Source: Quillaja saponaria | Taxonomy: Eukaryota > Streptophyta > Magnoliopsida > Fabales > Quillajaceae | NCBI GenBank assembly: GCA_029379385.1 | Contig: CM055606.1 | Location: forward strand, 4,092,001 to 4,156,000 | Direction of reading: 5' to 3' | Length of the DNA stretch: 64,000 bases | Shown here: positions 30,501 to 42,990 of the stretch, in pieces | How the letters are laid out: the number at the start of each line of letters is the position of its first letter | Position numbering within the stretch: the stretch's first letter is position 1 | Made by a program: the position numbers and the translations under genes | Notes under the pieces: generated by a model | Told to the model about the DNA's origin: nothing | The model's input: the letters and a program-made list of their open reading frames with translations, nothing else | The model's database searches: none

Positions 30501-31089
30501 ATTTTCTACTAAAACTAAAAAGCTATTAATCACAATATCACTATTTATAAACTTTAAAGTAATTATAACTAAAAACTAAGATTAATGTAACAAGAAAATA
30601 CCTTCATGTGAGTGGTGGATAGGGAATGAATATAAGCACTTGAGAAAAATTGAGAAAATGTCATGTTAATGAAATAAATTTGCTGTGAGTAAATAAAATA
30701 TCTAATAATAATACTCCAAAATAATAATATTAATTTTTATTAATGTAACAAAAATATACCCCTATTGTGTGAGTGATGGACAAGGAATGAACGTGAGCAA
30801 TTGAGAGAAAGAAATGAAATATATAGCTAGGAAAATAAAGTTAAAGATTTGAAGGTGAAGTGAACTTAGAAAATAAATAAGGTAAAACCTGTGTGTTGAA
30901 GAAGGTGAGAAAAGGGTGAGGAATATAGAAAGTGCAGAGAAAGGGTACTTGTATAAGTTTGAGGTGAGGAATTTTGATTTGCTAAATGTGAGAAAGAGTT
31001 TATGCATTAGATGGAGATGAGAATGAGTAAGAATGGGTGAGAATGACTTATGGAGAGTGAAGAAAGATGTTTCACGGGTGTAGGAGTAA

Positions 31090-31620
31090 CAAATTATTGC
31101 ATGCAAAGGCAGAAAAAGAAAAGAAAAAAGAAGAAGAAGAATGGCATGCAGTTTTGCAGGTAAAAGAAAAGAAACAAAACAAAGCGTGCCAAAAAAAAAA
31201 AGGAATGGCATGAAGAGTTTTGCAGGTAAAGGAAAGGAAACCAAACAAAGCGTGCAAAAAAAAAAAAAAAAAAAAAAAAAAAGGAATGGTATGCCGAGTT
31301 TTGCAAGTAAATGAAAGAAAAAAAAAAAACAAAGCATGCAAATAAGGCCAAATGAAGTAGGAAAAAATAAAACATGTAACTCATTCTCTAAGCAAGTGGA
31401 AGAAAAAAACAATGCATGATTTGAAAAAGCACGCATGGTACAAGGAAAGCATGCATTTACAAGGAAAAAAAAACAAAAACTGTATAAAAGAGTACCTTTA
31501 ATTTGGAAAGTATGCATGATACAAGGAAAGCATGCATTTACAAGGCGAAGAAAAAAAATCATGCGGAAAAGAAAAAATAGAAGCATAAAAAAGAAAAAGA
31601 AAAAAAAGAATAGAAAATAC
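31090..31620. repeat. Purine-rich short tandem repeats
   Basis: Three units of about 66-70 bases at 31136-31340 share GGAATGGCATG, GAGTTTTGCAGGTAAA and ACAAAGCGTGC followed by A-runs. Two further units (about 31430-31545) share GCATGATACAAGGAAAGCAT and ATTTACAAGG. The long Phe-rich minus-strand frame here is a by-product of the purine bias. Confidence 0.75.
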
Positions 31621-31739
31621 AAGGGAGAAATTAAAATAAATAAATAAATAAAAATATGTATTTACGAAAATTTAAAAAAAAATGAACTAAGTTGTTGTTA
31701 GACAAAAAAAATAAAATTACAAGGAATAAATAAATAAAG

Positions 31740-32090
31740 CTTGTATTTATGGCAAAAAAAAAATGAATAGTAACTTCATTGGTTAGGCTCATGAAGTTAC
31801 TGTATATGTATTTTCTTTTTGGAAAAAATGTAAAAATTTTCTTTCTACTTGAAAAAAAAATTACAAAATAAACAACAATAATTTTGTGGGTTGGGATCAC
31901 GACTGTTACTGTTCATTTTTATTTTTTTGTGATTGTAATATTAGGATAAATTTTTTCGAGATAAAAAAAAAAAAAAATACCCCCAAAATTAAAAAATAGG
32001 AAAAAGAATTAAATTGTAACTTCGTGAGTTAGACTCACGAAGTTAGTATTCATATATTTTTAATATTGAAATTATCATTAATTTATAAAC
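31740..32090. repeat. Right hairpin array of the MULE
   Basis: Three units lie near 31763-31803, 31871-31917 and 32015-32053. The last is a perfect 13-bp inverted repeat, TAACTTCGTGAGT (32017-32029) and its complement (32033-32045), with a 3-base loop. Its reverse complement aligns with the left array, including the intervening spacer. Confidence 0.85.
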
Positions 32091-32142
32091 ATTTCATATA
32101 TATATTATCTTAACAATACAACATTCGATATTTTTGTTAAAT

Positions 32143-33271
32143 GGTTTAATTACACTTTTGGTTCTTATAATTTAATTTTGAGTTTAATTTAGTCTTTTGA
32201 GTTTTAATTGTGACAATTAAGTCTTTCTATAGTTTCATTTGATGCAATTAAACCCCTACTTTCAAATTGCCGTCTAAATTAACATGAATGATGGTGACGT
32301 GGAGTCTATGTAACATAGTTGACCTATAAAATATGGTCACATGACTGACATGTATAAAAATTTAATTAAAAATGTTTTAAAAAATAATATTAAATATATA
32401 AATTTTTTTCCTCTCTCTTCCTCACCACCACCCTTCCATCCCGATTCCTCCATAGCCACCATACCTCCACTCTTCCATAACTACCATATTTCCATTCCAC
32501 CATAACCAAGATATACCTCTCACCATCTCACTTTTTCCTTCACTTCTCATTTTCTCAGCATATTACCTAAACCCTAGCAAGCAACCCACTTCAAAAATCA
32601 AAATCACTCCCAAATTCAAAAATCCCAAATCAAGCAAAAATGGTTTCTCTAGACTCTCTACAACTAATTAAGTTTGCCCAAAATCTCATTATCATCCCAC
32701 TAAGAAAAACAATTGGCAGGGAAGCAAACAAAAGCTCATAACAAAATTTTAGCAAAAAGAAAAAAAAAAAAAAAAAAAAAAGCTCACAACAAAAAGAAGA
32801 CACAATCTTAAACATATTACATGTGGGAGCTTGAGCCAAAAAAAAAAAATACTAACTCTATTAGCAAGTATTAATCCCAACAATTGGTTGGCAACTGGTA
32901 TTTGTTTTCCTTATTTGTAGATCCTAGGCTTTTGGGCTTGGTATGTGGAGGAATAGTGGTGGGAAGCAAGAAGAGAGAGAGAGAGAAAGAAGTTTTTTTT
33001 TCTTTTTTTGTTTCATTTTAAAAAAATTAATTTAATTTTGATATAAAACATGTATAATCACGTGGTCATTTTTGATTCGTCACATATTGGACATGGTAGA
33101 AACCTTTAGTCCATGTCAGCTTAATTTGTGTTAATTTAAATCACACTTAACATTAGGGGCTTAATTGCATCAAATTAAACCTCATAGGGATCTAATTGTC
33201 GCAATTGAAACTCGAGAGACTAAATTGAACTCAAAATTAAACTATAGGGACCAAAATTGTAATTAAACCTT
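32143..33271. mobile_element. 1.1-kb non-autonomous element with 125-bp TIRs
   Basis: The sequence 32143-32270 (GGTTTAATTACACTTTTGG...) matches the reverse complement of 33135-33271 (GGTTTAATTACAATTTTGG...) over about 125 bases. Shared blocks include TTTAATTTTGAGTT and TTTGATGCAATTAA. The interior has a pyrimidine-rich part (32405-32540) and an A25 run near 32758-32781, but no gene. Long TIRs and lack of coding suggest a MULE-derived MITE. The T-rich flanks prevent a firm target duplication call. Confidence 0.75.
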
Positions 33272-33999
33272 TTTTTTTGTCAATCTTTCAAATATAAAAT
33301 TGAAAATAATCATTTCTTTTTACGTGATATTATGTTAATTTGCGCAACCACCAAATAAGATACTCCCTGAGGCGGATGGTCATGGAGGCCAGTACCCCTA
33401 CAAAATTTTTGAAAATTAATTTTATAATTTGGATATAATTTTAGTAATATTTATAATTGTGAAAGGTTTTTACATAATGACCCTACTAGAAAATTTATGT
33501 AATTAGTCTAAACTTAGTCTACAAATAGCATAAAGTCTAGTCCAAAATTCATTTGCTCTTTCTAAAAATGAAAGAAAAAGAAAACATATCGATGTCTTAT
33601 TTTACTTAAATAAACAAGAGTCAATTGTTAGGGAGGACTTTCCAATCGCGACATTACCAGAATGATTGGTCTATCTATGAGAAAACTTGAGGAAAAAAAA
33701 AATGATATCACATCATATTTTTGGATTTTCCAGGTTTTCCCACAAGCATTGCTATGAGACTAATCATTCGAAATTATGTCAGACTCATTTTAAGAAGAGA
33801 CCCCTCCCAAGACGATGTTTCCAGTTTTGAACCTGGGTTTCCCATATTTTCCTACAGTCAAATTCAATAAGTGTTACTATAAATATCTAAATAATTTATA
33901 TATATATATTACAATTTTCATTGTTTTAATTTTCTTAAATCAAATTTTTTTGTCTAACTTATTTATTTATATTTTTATGTTTATTGAATTTGTATTATA

Positions 34000-34039
<40 letters not shown>

Positions 34040-35580
34040 CATGTGTTTCTAATTAGAAAATTAATAATAAATTTGATAGATAAAAAAGAATATTACTTTT
34101 TTTTTTCTTATCTTTGAAAAATATATGTATGAAATTAGTAACTCCTAATTTTTCTTCTAAAATGAAAAGTTTGTAGAAAACATGCAAAAAAATATATATG
34201 ATAGCATGTCAATATAATTTTTATATTTCTAACAAAATGATAGAGTATATCTATATATCTAATATATATTTGTCATAGTTCTTTTCTAATTAATTTTTCA
34301 ATGGCTGTGTAACTTTTTTTTTTTTTGGTTAGATCAATGGTTGTGTACTTAGTTATAACTAATATATGGTTTATAAATAAAAGGGATTATATAATAGAAA
34401 TTATAAATAATAGATAAAGTTGGTACACAATATAATATAACATGATAAAAAAAGATTTAAACATAGCAAAAATATATAAAAGTATGACTTATTTGTTTTT
34501 TTTAAAAATGCTTATTGTTAAGTTTTCTAAAATCAAAACTTTAGACAAATGCCTTTTCTTTTTGTCTTTTTTTATCTTTTCTCATTGGTAATATTTAGAA
34601 TTCTATCCGTTTGAGGAATTGAGAAGCTTACAAGTTCTTCTTATGATAATTAATTGACTTTTGTTAGTAAAACTTGTTGGTAATTTTTATTTGGCTCCCT
34701 CAAAATAAAAAGTCTAGATTCACTATTGCTCCTTCCAATCTGTTAAACTAACAAAATCTTATAATTCATTGATGAAACATGTTTTATTCTATTTTTCTTT
34801 TAATTTTTGAACAAATTTGAAAAAGTATAATATATATATATATATTCAACAATAATTAAATTTATAAAATAAATTACAACAATCAAGAAGCAATATAAAA
34901 ATCAAGAGTTATCCGGTGTTAAGATTTTAAAAACCAATTTATTATTCTCCAATCAATTTTTCGCGTTAGATTGATTGGGTTTTATTATAATTTTTAGTCG
35001 TGTATAAGATTTATAACAGAGATAGTACTAAACAAAAATCAAGTTGCTATAAGTGAATATCATAATTGATTGAGAAGTTGTAATAATTTTTTTTGTCCAA
35101 AAAGTATTGTAAAACTTTCATTTCAAATTTCAAAAAATGAGAAAATTATTATGTTTGGACTAAAATATTTTAGAAATTCCCATGACATATAATAAAAATA
35201 TAAAATAAGAGGAGCTAAGTTATAAAAAATTAAACTTTCATTACTCTAATATTATTTTACATATGACATATAATTTTATTTTATTTTCCTTTCAATTTTA
35301 TGTTTTAAAATGCTAAAAAGATAAAATAAAACATATTTCATAAATGAATTATAAGATTATGTCAGTCTAACAAATCAATTGTTAAAAAGATAAAAGTAAA
35401 ACATATTTACTTAATGAATTATAAGATTCTGACCAATAAGCTTACATAAGAGTTTATTCTCCTTCCCGTCATTAGTTTAACGGAGTTCGGTTTTATTTTT
35501 TAGTTATTACTGAATTATTTCCACCAAAAATGAAACTGTGTCTACGTATATTTCACTTATGCCCTTTTATTTTTTGTTTT
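33272..35580. other. AT-rich intergenic DNA
   Basis: No gene is seen. A (TA)n tract lies at about 34003-34035. An inverted pair of about 60 bases (34738-34808 versus 35310-35380, sharing AATCTTATAATTCATT) suggests an old MITE; a third, direct copy lies at about 35385-35440. Confidence 0.5.
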
Positions 35581-35628
35581 GTGTCAACAGATTCGGATCC
35601 GGTGTTTGAATCGACAGCCCAGCCCACA

Positions 35629-35634
35629 GGCCCA
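35629..35634. promoter_or_regulatory. Candidate site II-type (GGCCCA) promoter motif
   Basis: GGCCCA occurs in a cluster of related words (AGCCCAGCCCACAGGCCCA, 35618-35634), about 100 bases upstream of the presumed RING-CH transcription start. TGGGCC/GGCCCA elements are common in promoters of broadly expressed plant genes. This is inferred from position only. Confidence 0.35.
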
Positions 35635-36048
35635 AAATTCGAAGCCTAAACTGAAAGTTTGACCCACGCGTAATTATAGCTAATAATCAAAGTGTAAGCG
35701 CTTAATAGGTAAGACCGAAGCTTTTTCATCAAGTCTTTCAGAACACTGTCATCTTCCAACTCTGACTCACCGGTTCCTCTCTGCATTTCCCGGCAATTTC
35801 TGGTACCCAATCCCTAATTTCCGTCATTCTAGTTTGATTGATTTATTTTGAAAATTATTTTAATGGTTCAATGATTTAATTACGAATAATTTGATAATTT
35901 TGTGTAGTTGCTGATAACCTAAAAGTTCAAGTACTATTTCTTTCAAATCTGAATTTGTTATTGTTATTTAGAATTCAAGAAGTAAAGTTAGAATCTTGAT
36001 CCCTGTGTTTTGATCAATGAGATCATTTTAGGGTTTTCCAGTCCAACA

Positions 36049-39000
36049 ATGAAAGGGGAAGTACAGCTAGAGCCACCAATTGTACAAAACACTAGTGATT
36101 CCGACCCTTTATTAAAGAACCGGGATGAATCTTCCTCCAGTGATATTAGGGATCAAGATATCGAGGGTGGCAACATCCCATGTTGTAGAATTTGCCTTGA
36201 AAGCGATGCTGAACCAGGTGAATATTAGTAAAACTTTAGAAGGATTTCGTGTTTGTGCTCAATTTTATTAAGTTTTAGCTTTGTTGAGATTTTGGGTTTG
36301 TGACATATTATTAATTAATTATATTCACTGGTAGAGTTTATTATGAATGTGACCTGTGAAGGCTACTACATATTCCATTGCTTTCTAATTTTTTTTTGGT
36401 ACATAAATTGTAAAGGCCTCCATACATAGATAATCCATTCATGGTGATTTTATATTTTGTGATTCGAAAGTATCACCTGGGTAAGTAATGTGGGTTTAGC
36501 TCAAACTTAAAATAATCCAGTCTCAAAAAAAGAGAAACAAAGTGACAATCAAATTGGTGTGTTCTAGTCAACTGATCTCCTGGGAGATCTAAGCTTCCTC
36601 AATAAATCATTAATAGATGAGTTTAGTTGGGTACTGTTTTGCTGTCACTAAGTTTTTTGGATCCTTTTAGGTACTCCTTTATGCATCATTTGAGCTGGTA
36701 ATCAAGGGCCTAGCTCTAATCTGCAACATGATGTTGTTATGAGTGTAAGACTGAATAGAATGATTGCTACTGTTTCTCACTATCCTCAAATTCTGACTGA
36801 CTGATCAAAGGACTTAGTATAGGATGAATAAAAGGGCTTCCCTTTGTCTAGAGTTTTTCTTTACATCGCTAAGTAATGGACTGAGCAATATATAAATAAA
36901 GAGGATCTAGAGGCAGTTTCCAACCGCATGCTATAGTTGATACACTGCTTTCAAATCATTGACATCGATGAGACTTGAAGATGTTTTTGTGCAAACATGT
37001 TATATTCCACTACATTGGTATGAATATGTTTCCTCTGCCTAAGTGTTCTTACTTCGTTTTGTAGAGGATGAATTGATATCTCCATGTATGTGCAAAGGCA
37101 CTCAGCAGTTTGTCCACCGTTCATGTCTTGATCATTGGCGCTCAGTTAAGGTTAGTCTCTCTCTTTCTTTCTTTCTTTCTTTTTTTTCTCCACCTTTTGT
37201 GATCTTCATGAGTGTAATTTAGTGCTACAGTTTTAGCTCAAGTGATATGGTATCATCTTTTATGTGACATAATGGTGAACCTTTTCCCTATGTTTTATAG
37301 GAGGGATTTGCTTTCTCACATTGTACAACTTGCAAAGCCCAGTTTCATCTTCGAGTTGAATTGTTCGAGGACAATTCCTGGCGTAAAATCAAGTTTAGGC
37401 TTTTTGTTGCAAGAGATGTTTTCCTTGTATTTATAGCTGTACAAACTGTGAGTTATTTATCTTTTCCATCCACTTACTGGCAAGGTCATATTGAAGAACA
37501 CATATCTTAGAAAAACTTAGTAATTGCAATCATGTGTTATGATTGTGAATTTTCTCTTATGGAATCATGTGTTAGCTTTTAAGGCAGATCTCATTTTAGC
37601 ATTTCCTCATGTATAAGGTATCTGTTGAAGAAATAGATCTAAATTGTATTTCTGGTTTTAGAGTAAGGCCTATTACAACAATCTCCCTCTGAAAGTTATA
37701 TTTTTGTTGTTATCAGCTTGTGTTGATTTTGTCCAATTCTGTGTATTAATTTCAACGAAAAGTATTATTAGGTAGAAGTTATATTGCTGTGTGTGTTTTA
37801 TGATTGTTAATTTTCTCTTATGGAATCATATGTCAGCTTTTATGTCATCTCTCTCTTACAGGAATTTACTAGTTTCAGTCTGACATATATAAGTACGAAT
37901 TATATAAGCATTTTGTCACTTTCAGTTTGTGCTAAGGCATTGGAAATTTTTCTAGCTTAGGAGGTTTTAGATCATGCTTTCACTGACTTACGCAGGGCTG
38001 GATGCAGCCTATGGTCTGTGTTGGCAGTTCTCTGGTTGGGGAACATCAATTGATAATAAAAGATGGAAATCTTAGTTTCTGTGAAGTTCTAACAATTCAT
38101 GAACTTTTCAGTAGCAGTGCAACATGTAATTAAATCTGGAGACCTTAATTGTATTATACTCTCTGTATGTGAAATTTAGCCTGCTTCTTTCTGAGAAATT
38201 CTATTCTCATCACAGTCCTATATCTGTATAAGTTTTTGAGGTTTCTAGAGTTAGAATGACTTTTAAACTGGAAGGATTCAGTCTCTTTTATTACTTTTAG
38301 CGGTGTTCATTGCTTTCAGTTTATTTAGGTGGTGAAACCCATCCCCTTTTGGAAAAATAATTAAAAAGAACTGTTGGGACTTTGGAGCCCTCTTTTTTGA
38401 AAGCGTCAAATATGTTTTCCAGGTGATTGCTGCAATGGGCAGCTTTGCTTACATCATGGACAAAGATGGAGCCTTCAGGAACTCATTCAATGACAGCTGG
38501 GATCGAATATTGTCAAAACATCCTATACCATTTTATTACTGTATCGGTAATGTTTCATGGTTTCATTTATTTATTCATCTCTATTGACTGCTGAGCCTTT
38601 AGTATTCTGGCTCTCTCACTTATTGTTTTTCTATGAAACATGGGCACTTCTAATTTTGGTGTATTTCCATGTCAAACACAACATGACACAACACACCACA
38701 CTTTTATATGAAGTAGAAAATTGTTTTTGATCTTTTCCATGTTTATGTCCATGCTACCAAGTACATTATTGTGTTTATCCTTTTATTTGGGATCAACATA
38801 TTTTTTAATTGCTTATATTTTGTAGTGAACATGAATTGAAATAGGTCTAAAACCAAAGCTTGCATCTTTCTCTGGCATTTGATGCATTATTAGTTCTCCT
38901 TATATATTTTCTTTTCCCTATGGCTTATTTGGATGGAGGGGAATGGAGGGAGAGGGGAGTATACATTTTTCTTGGTTTGAGAGTTTTTTTTTCCCCCTTA

Positions 39001-40155
39001 AAGGAGTGATAGGAAATGGAGGGATAATGTATCCCAAACTCCATTTTTTTTTTATTCATCAAAATTAGGAGGATTTGGAGAGAGAGGATAAGGTACATTA
39101 TAATTTTTGGTTGTGATGACAAATATACCCTATTCTTTTTTACTAAATACCTACTATTCTCAAATAAAACATTTTAAGGAAAAAATTATAAAAATATGTA
39201 ATAACATATCCTATGCTTTCTTTTCAATTCATCTCCCAAACAAGAAATGTACCTTATCCTCTCATTTCATCTCCACTAATTTTTTTGAAACTCTAACATG
39301 AGAGGAATGATAAGTGTTATTTTTCCTCTACTCTCCTCTCCTCTCTTCTGTACCTCTCTCTCTCTGTACCTCTCCTCTCTCTCCAAACTCTCAAATAGAC
39401 CCATAGTTTTCTATTTGAATTATGAGAAACTAATGCATTAAATTGTGTTCAACTACCGAAGTGGCTTTACTCCTGACAAACATCAATCTTCAAATTATGA
39501 TGAGAGTTTTGGCTTCTGTGAAATCAAGATGTTGCATTAAGTATTGCTACTTGCTAGGAACTTTTTTTTACAGTTCTTTTTTTATTTTGTTCCTGAGTGG
39601 TGATTGATGATGCAAATAAATATACCAGGAGTACTGGCCTTCTTTGTGCTGCTTGGATTTTTTGGTCTCATACAACATTGCTCCTCCCTCAATACTAATG
39701 ACCCAAGAATGGCTGGCTGCCAGAACTGTTGTTACGGATGGGGCATCTTGGACTGTTTTCCTGCATCAATGGAGGCCTGCTTTGCCCTTGTGGTTGTTTT
39801 TGTTGTTATTTTTGCAATTCTTGGTATAGCTTATGGTTTCCTTGCTGCCACCATGGCCATGCAAAGAATTTGGCAAAGACACTACCACATTCTTACCAAA
39901 CGGGAGCTCACAAAGGTAAAAATTGAATGTTCTTGACCTGTCGACAATTCTATTCATACTGAATAAAAAGTTGATCTATGTGAAGTAATTTCTGTATACT
40001 TTATAATAGTTTGTTGTATCCTCCTCATGGTTAGATTATTTGACTATTTATATTGTTTGCAGGAATACATAGTGGAGGATATGCATGGTTGTTACACTCC
40101 ACCAAAGTTAGACTCAGAACATGAAGAACGCCTGAAAATGCTAAAGCTTTTGTGA
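36049..40155 (+). CDS. RING-CH (MARCH-like) membrane E3 ubiquitin ligase
   Basis: Exons: 36049-36217, 37065-37150, 37301-37447, 38423-38546, 39629-39915 and 40063-40155, all GT-AG. The joined frame gives 301 aa. A leader intron probably runs 35803-36041, ending TTTTCCAG just before the ATG. A C4HC3 RING-CH domain spans about residues 46-96: CRIC (46-49), CMC (64-66), H74, C77, and C93/C96. Three hydrophobic segments follow, at about 124-145, 170-195 and 224-252. The loop between the second and third holds the Cys-rich sequence GCQNCCYGWGILDCF (205-219). This layout matches uncharacterised plant RING-CH proteins. In MARCH relatives, such a domain recruits an E2 to ubiquitinate membrane substrates. 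Target and organelle are unknown. Intron 4 holds a MITE-like insertion. Confidence 0.94.
38917..39406. mobile_element. MITE-like insertion in RING-CH intron 4
   Basis: The left end CTATGGCTTATTTGGATGG resembles the reverse complement of the right end (CTATGGGTCTATTTGAGAG). The sequence just inside is GGAGGGGAATGGAGGGAGAG on the left and CT-rich on the right, so the ends can pair. TTTTC flanks both sides (38912-38916 and 39407-39411), a weak duplication candidate. It is non-coding. Confidence 0.6.
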
Positions 40156-42389
40156 TTAACATGTCTTTTGGAGGGTTTAAAAGCTGAGCTTATTCTATAT
40201 TAAATAAAATCTGCTTATTAATCGCTCAACAACTTTGTTTAATGAGCAAGAAGAAAGAATATTACCAGCATGCTTATCTGAATGCTCTCAAGAGCTATGC
40301 CTATTTTTTTTCGCAAATCTGACTGAACAGAAAAGTCTAAAACCAGCAAATATAAGCATGTATGTAATTACTTATAATAGTCAGCTTACTTCACTTTGCC
40401 ATCTGTGGTTTAACTTAGTCATCCATAAACCAGTTTAGCATCAAGTATATTTCAATCGAGACTCACGTGAGCAGGTGGAAATGGAAGAATGGCTGTTATA
40501 CGCTATAGGATTCTCAGAGTGAATGGTAATTTAGCTTTTGGCCAAGTTTGGTTTTTCTTTGTGCTAGAAAATGCCATCAATCTTATTTTTGTTCTGATGA
40601 AGCGTGCAAGGTAATGTTGCTTTTTGATGTAGCCATTTTAGTTTAAATTGTGTTAACCTTGTATCAGACATGGTTAACTTCTTATATTTACTTCGGACAT
40701 GGTTAGCTTGTTATTTTAACAAATAATGACTCCTTAGATGCATAATATAAGATTGATATGGTAGTATAAAATTAGTCAATTGTTTTTTATACAATGGTTG
40801 GTAATAAGATAATATAGACTTATGTAATTGATATTTTGTTTATATTATGTGTGGACAGTTACTGCTATCCTAAAAAGGATAACGCAGTTGTGCAACTACT
40901 ATTTTTAACAAATTATACAATTTTAACTATTCAATCATATACGTTGCAATAAATGAGTTCTTATTTGAGTTGGTTATCGAAAGTGTTCTGGATGAGTTCA
41001 GTCATAGGATTGTAAGTTTAACACAAATTAAAGTTCTTTAATCATGCGGCTGCTTGTATTCATCTTGAAAGTTCTATTCTAACCAAAGAAGAGGAAAAAG
41101 TTCTTGATGGAATGGGGACAAGAAACGTTAGTAGTTTTTTTGTTTCGTCCCACTCTAGGCGGTGCACAAAATTTGCACCAAATAATTTAGCGATTAACAA
41201 CAAATGCCCTCTTTATGGTAGTACCATGATCTAACAATAGCAGTGCACGACAAAATGACCTATAATAACTAATACCCTCTAAAACAAAAATTTGGAATCC
41301 TAAATAGTTTATTAAGAGTTAATTACGAAAACTAATAGATTTATTGTACACCACAATATTCAAGTTTCAACTTATACATCAAAGAAATAAAGATAACATT
41401 AAAATAAAATACAATTGTTTCATTAATTTTTAATTTTTAATTTAAAATATAAATATTATTACTAATTATTTATATAATTAATAGTTTTGAAAAAAAAAGG
41501 GTATGGTTCAATCATTCAGCTACCAGCTCAATTGATCATTCCGATTTTTAATGGTGTAACCATCAAAACAGTTCTTAGATTCAACCTAATTTGATTTGTC
41601 ACTCGGATGATAGTTCAACTGGTCCAATACAGATTTTAAAACATTGATACATAGTATAATATAAATGTTAAATTATATTTTTCATCTCTATAGTTTGTAT
41701 TAAAATTTACTTATATCCTTATAGTTTAAAAAATTACGATCAATGACTCAATTTCAAAATCGAGCTAATATGGTCATTGTCATTACATTCCGTTCCAATT
41801 AACTTAACGAAAAATAATATGGACTAACAAAATTTTATATGGACAAATAAAAAGGGACATCTCACCTAATAACTAAATTATTCAGAATATACTTATGAAA
41901 ATGTTAGAGGACTTTTGTTTTTCTTAAAATTATCTGATTATAATTGATAATCAGATTATCACTTTTTTCTAATTATAATCGAGTTTTTGTTATAAGTTGA
42001 GCATAGTGTTTGATAAGAATTGCTTATAATTGATTAAAAGTTGTATTGGTCTTTGGTAAAATAATTGCTTAATTGATTATATCATGTAAAAATTATTAAA
42101 AAGGACATTGAACGATCAATTCAACATGATTTTTGTTTTGGTTAAAAATAACTCTTTTTGTCAAAATTATAAAATAAAAAAAATATACATATATAATATA
42201 TTTCTTTTTCTAGCTGTCAATAAATTTACTCCTAAAATATGCATACAATTTCCTTCAAAATAATATTTCTTTGTCTAGTCAATAATTTTCTCTCTCTTTC
42301 TAATCACTTGAAAATGAAAGCCAAACTCCTTTCAATACAAAGAGCTTTTCCCCTGCCCGGTGCTGGAAGATCGGAAGGATTCCTTTTTT
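40156..42389. other. RING-CH 3' UTR and AT-rich spacer
   Basis: The first few hundred bases likely contain the 3' UTR. An imperfect hairpin with GCTATCC...GGATAACGC arms lies at about 40857-40893. No further gene is seen. A degraded fragment near 41670-41830 resembles one end of elements like that at 32143. Confidence 0.45.
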
Positions 42390-42553
42390 GCATGCTTTAT
42401 AAATGTTTAATTAATAATCAGACCAAATAACCAACATACAACTAAATAAAATGTTTTACTTCAACTAATTATGCATGCTTTATATATGTTTAATTAATAA
42501 TTAGACCAAAACGAACGTACAACTAAATAAAATGTTTTATTTCAACTAATTAT
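42390..42553 (+). repeat. Two-copy tandem repeat of about 82 bp
   Basis: The units 42390-42472 and 42473-42553 share GCATGCTTTATA, TGTTTAATTAATAAT, AGACCAAA and CAACTAAATAAAATGTTTTA. It is non-coding and the two copies differ by only a few bases. Confidence 0.85.
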
Positions 42554-42990
42554 TAGACTCGTATAAAATAATAATTTTTTAATATTTTATTTATTGTTAT
42601 TAAATTTATCTATCCTGCTATCTTATGGTTTAAACTTTTTTTTTTAAAAAAAAATTTAATTCTTCTATGCCTAAAATATGATTAAAGAGCAAAAAAATTG
42701 ACGACGATAATATTACTAAAGTATGATGAATTTCATACCAATTCATAACCTCATGAAAATATTTACACATTTTTAAATAAACATTCTTGATGAAAATTAA
42801 GGAATAAATATTAATATAAAAAAAATTTGGTCCATGAAAAATTTGTTTGTAATTATTATTGAAGTTAACATGTTATAATCCTTGATAAATTTAGTATTCT
42901 TTTTTTTTTTTTCCCCTCAAAAATGTTAATACTACATTCAAATATAGAGACAAATACATTGAAATAAAATAAAAAAATTATAAAAACTAA

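Larger units (their letters stand above)
20431..32090 (-). mobile_element. Mutator-like element (MULE) carrying transposase and PMD genes
   Basis: Two minus-strand pseudogenes, a mudrA-type transposase (29555 to about 23820) and a plant-mobile-domain gene (23474 to 21251), lie between inverted arrays of one hairpin motif (20431-20880 and 31740-32090). Sequence between the hairpins also matches in inverted orientation; one shared block is ATAAAAATGAACA before a hairpin. The arrays therefore behave as long degenerate terminal inverted repeats. The span is about 11.66 kb, or about 8.4 kb after removing the nested solo LTR. The exact termini and the expected 9-bp target duplication could not be fixed. 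Confidence 0.75.

Noticed and set aside
30762..31622. 286-aa minus-strand open frame, very Phe/Leu-rich
   Set aside because: It is produced by the purine-rich tandem repeats and A-runs on the + strand. It has low complexity, no domain, and overlapping equal frames.
36010..36048. Upstream extension of the RING-CH first exon
   Set aside because: It would start at a non-ATG codon and read through a likely leader-intron acceptor at 36041; the ATG at 36049 fits better.
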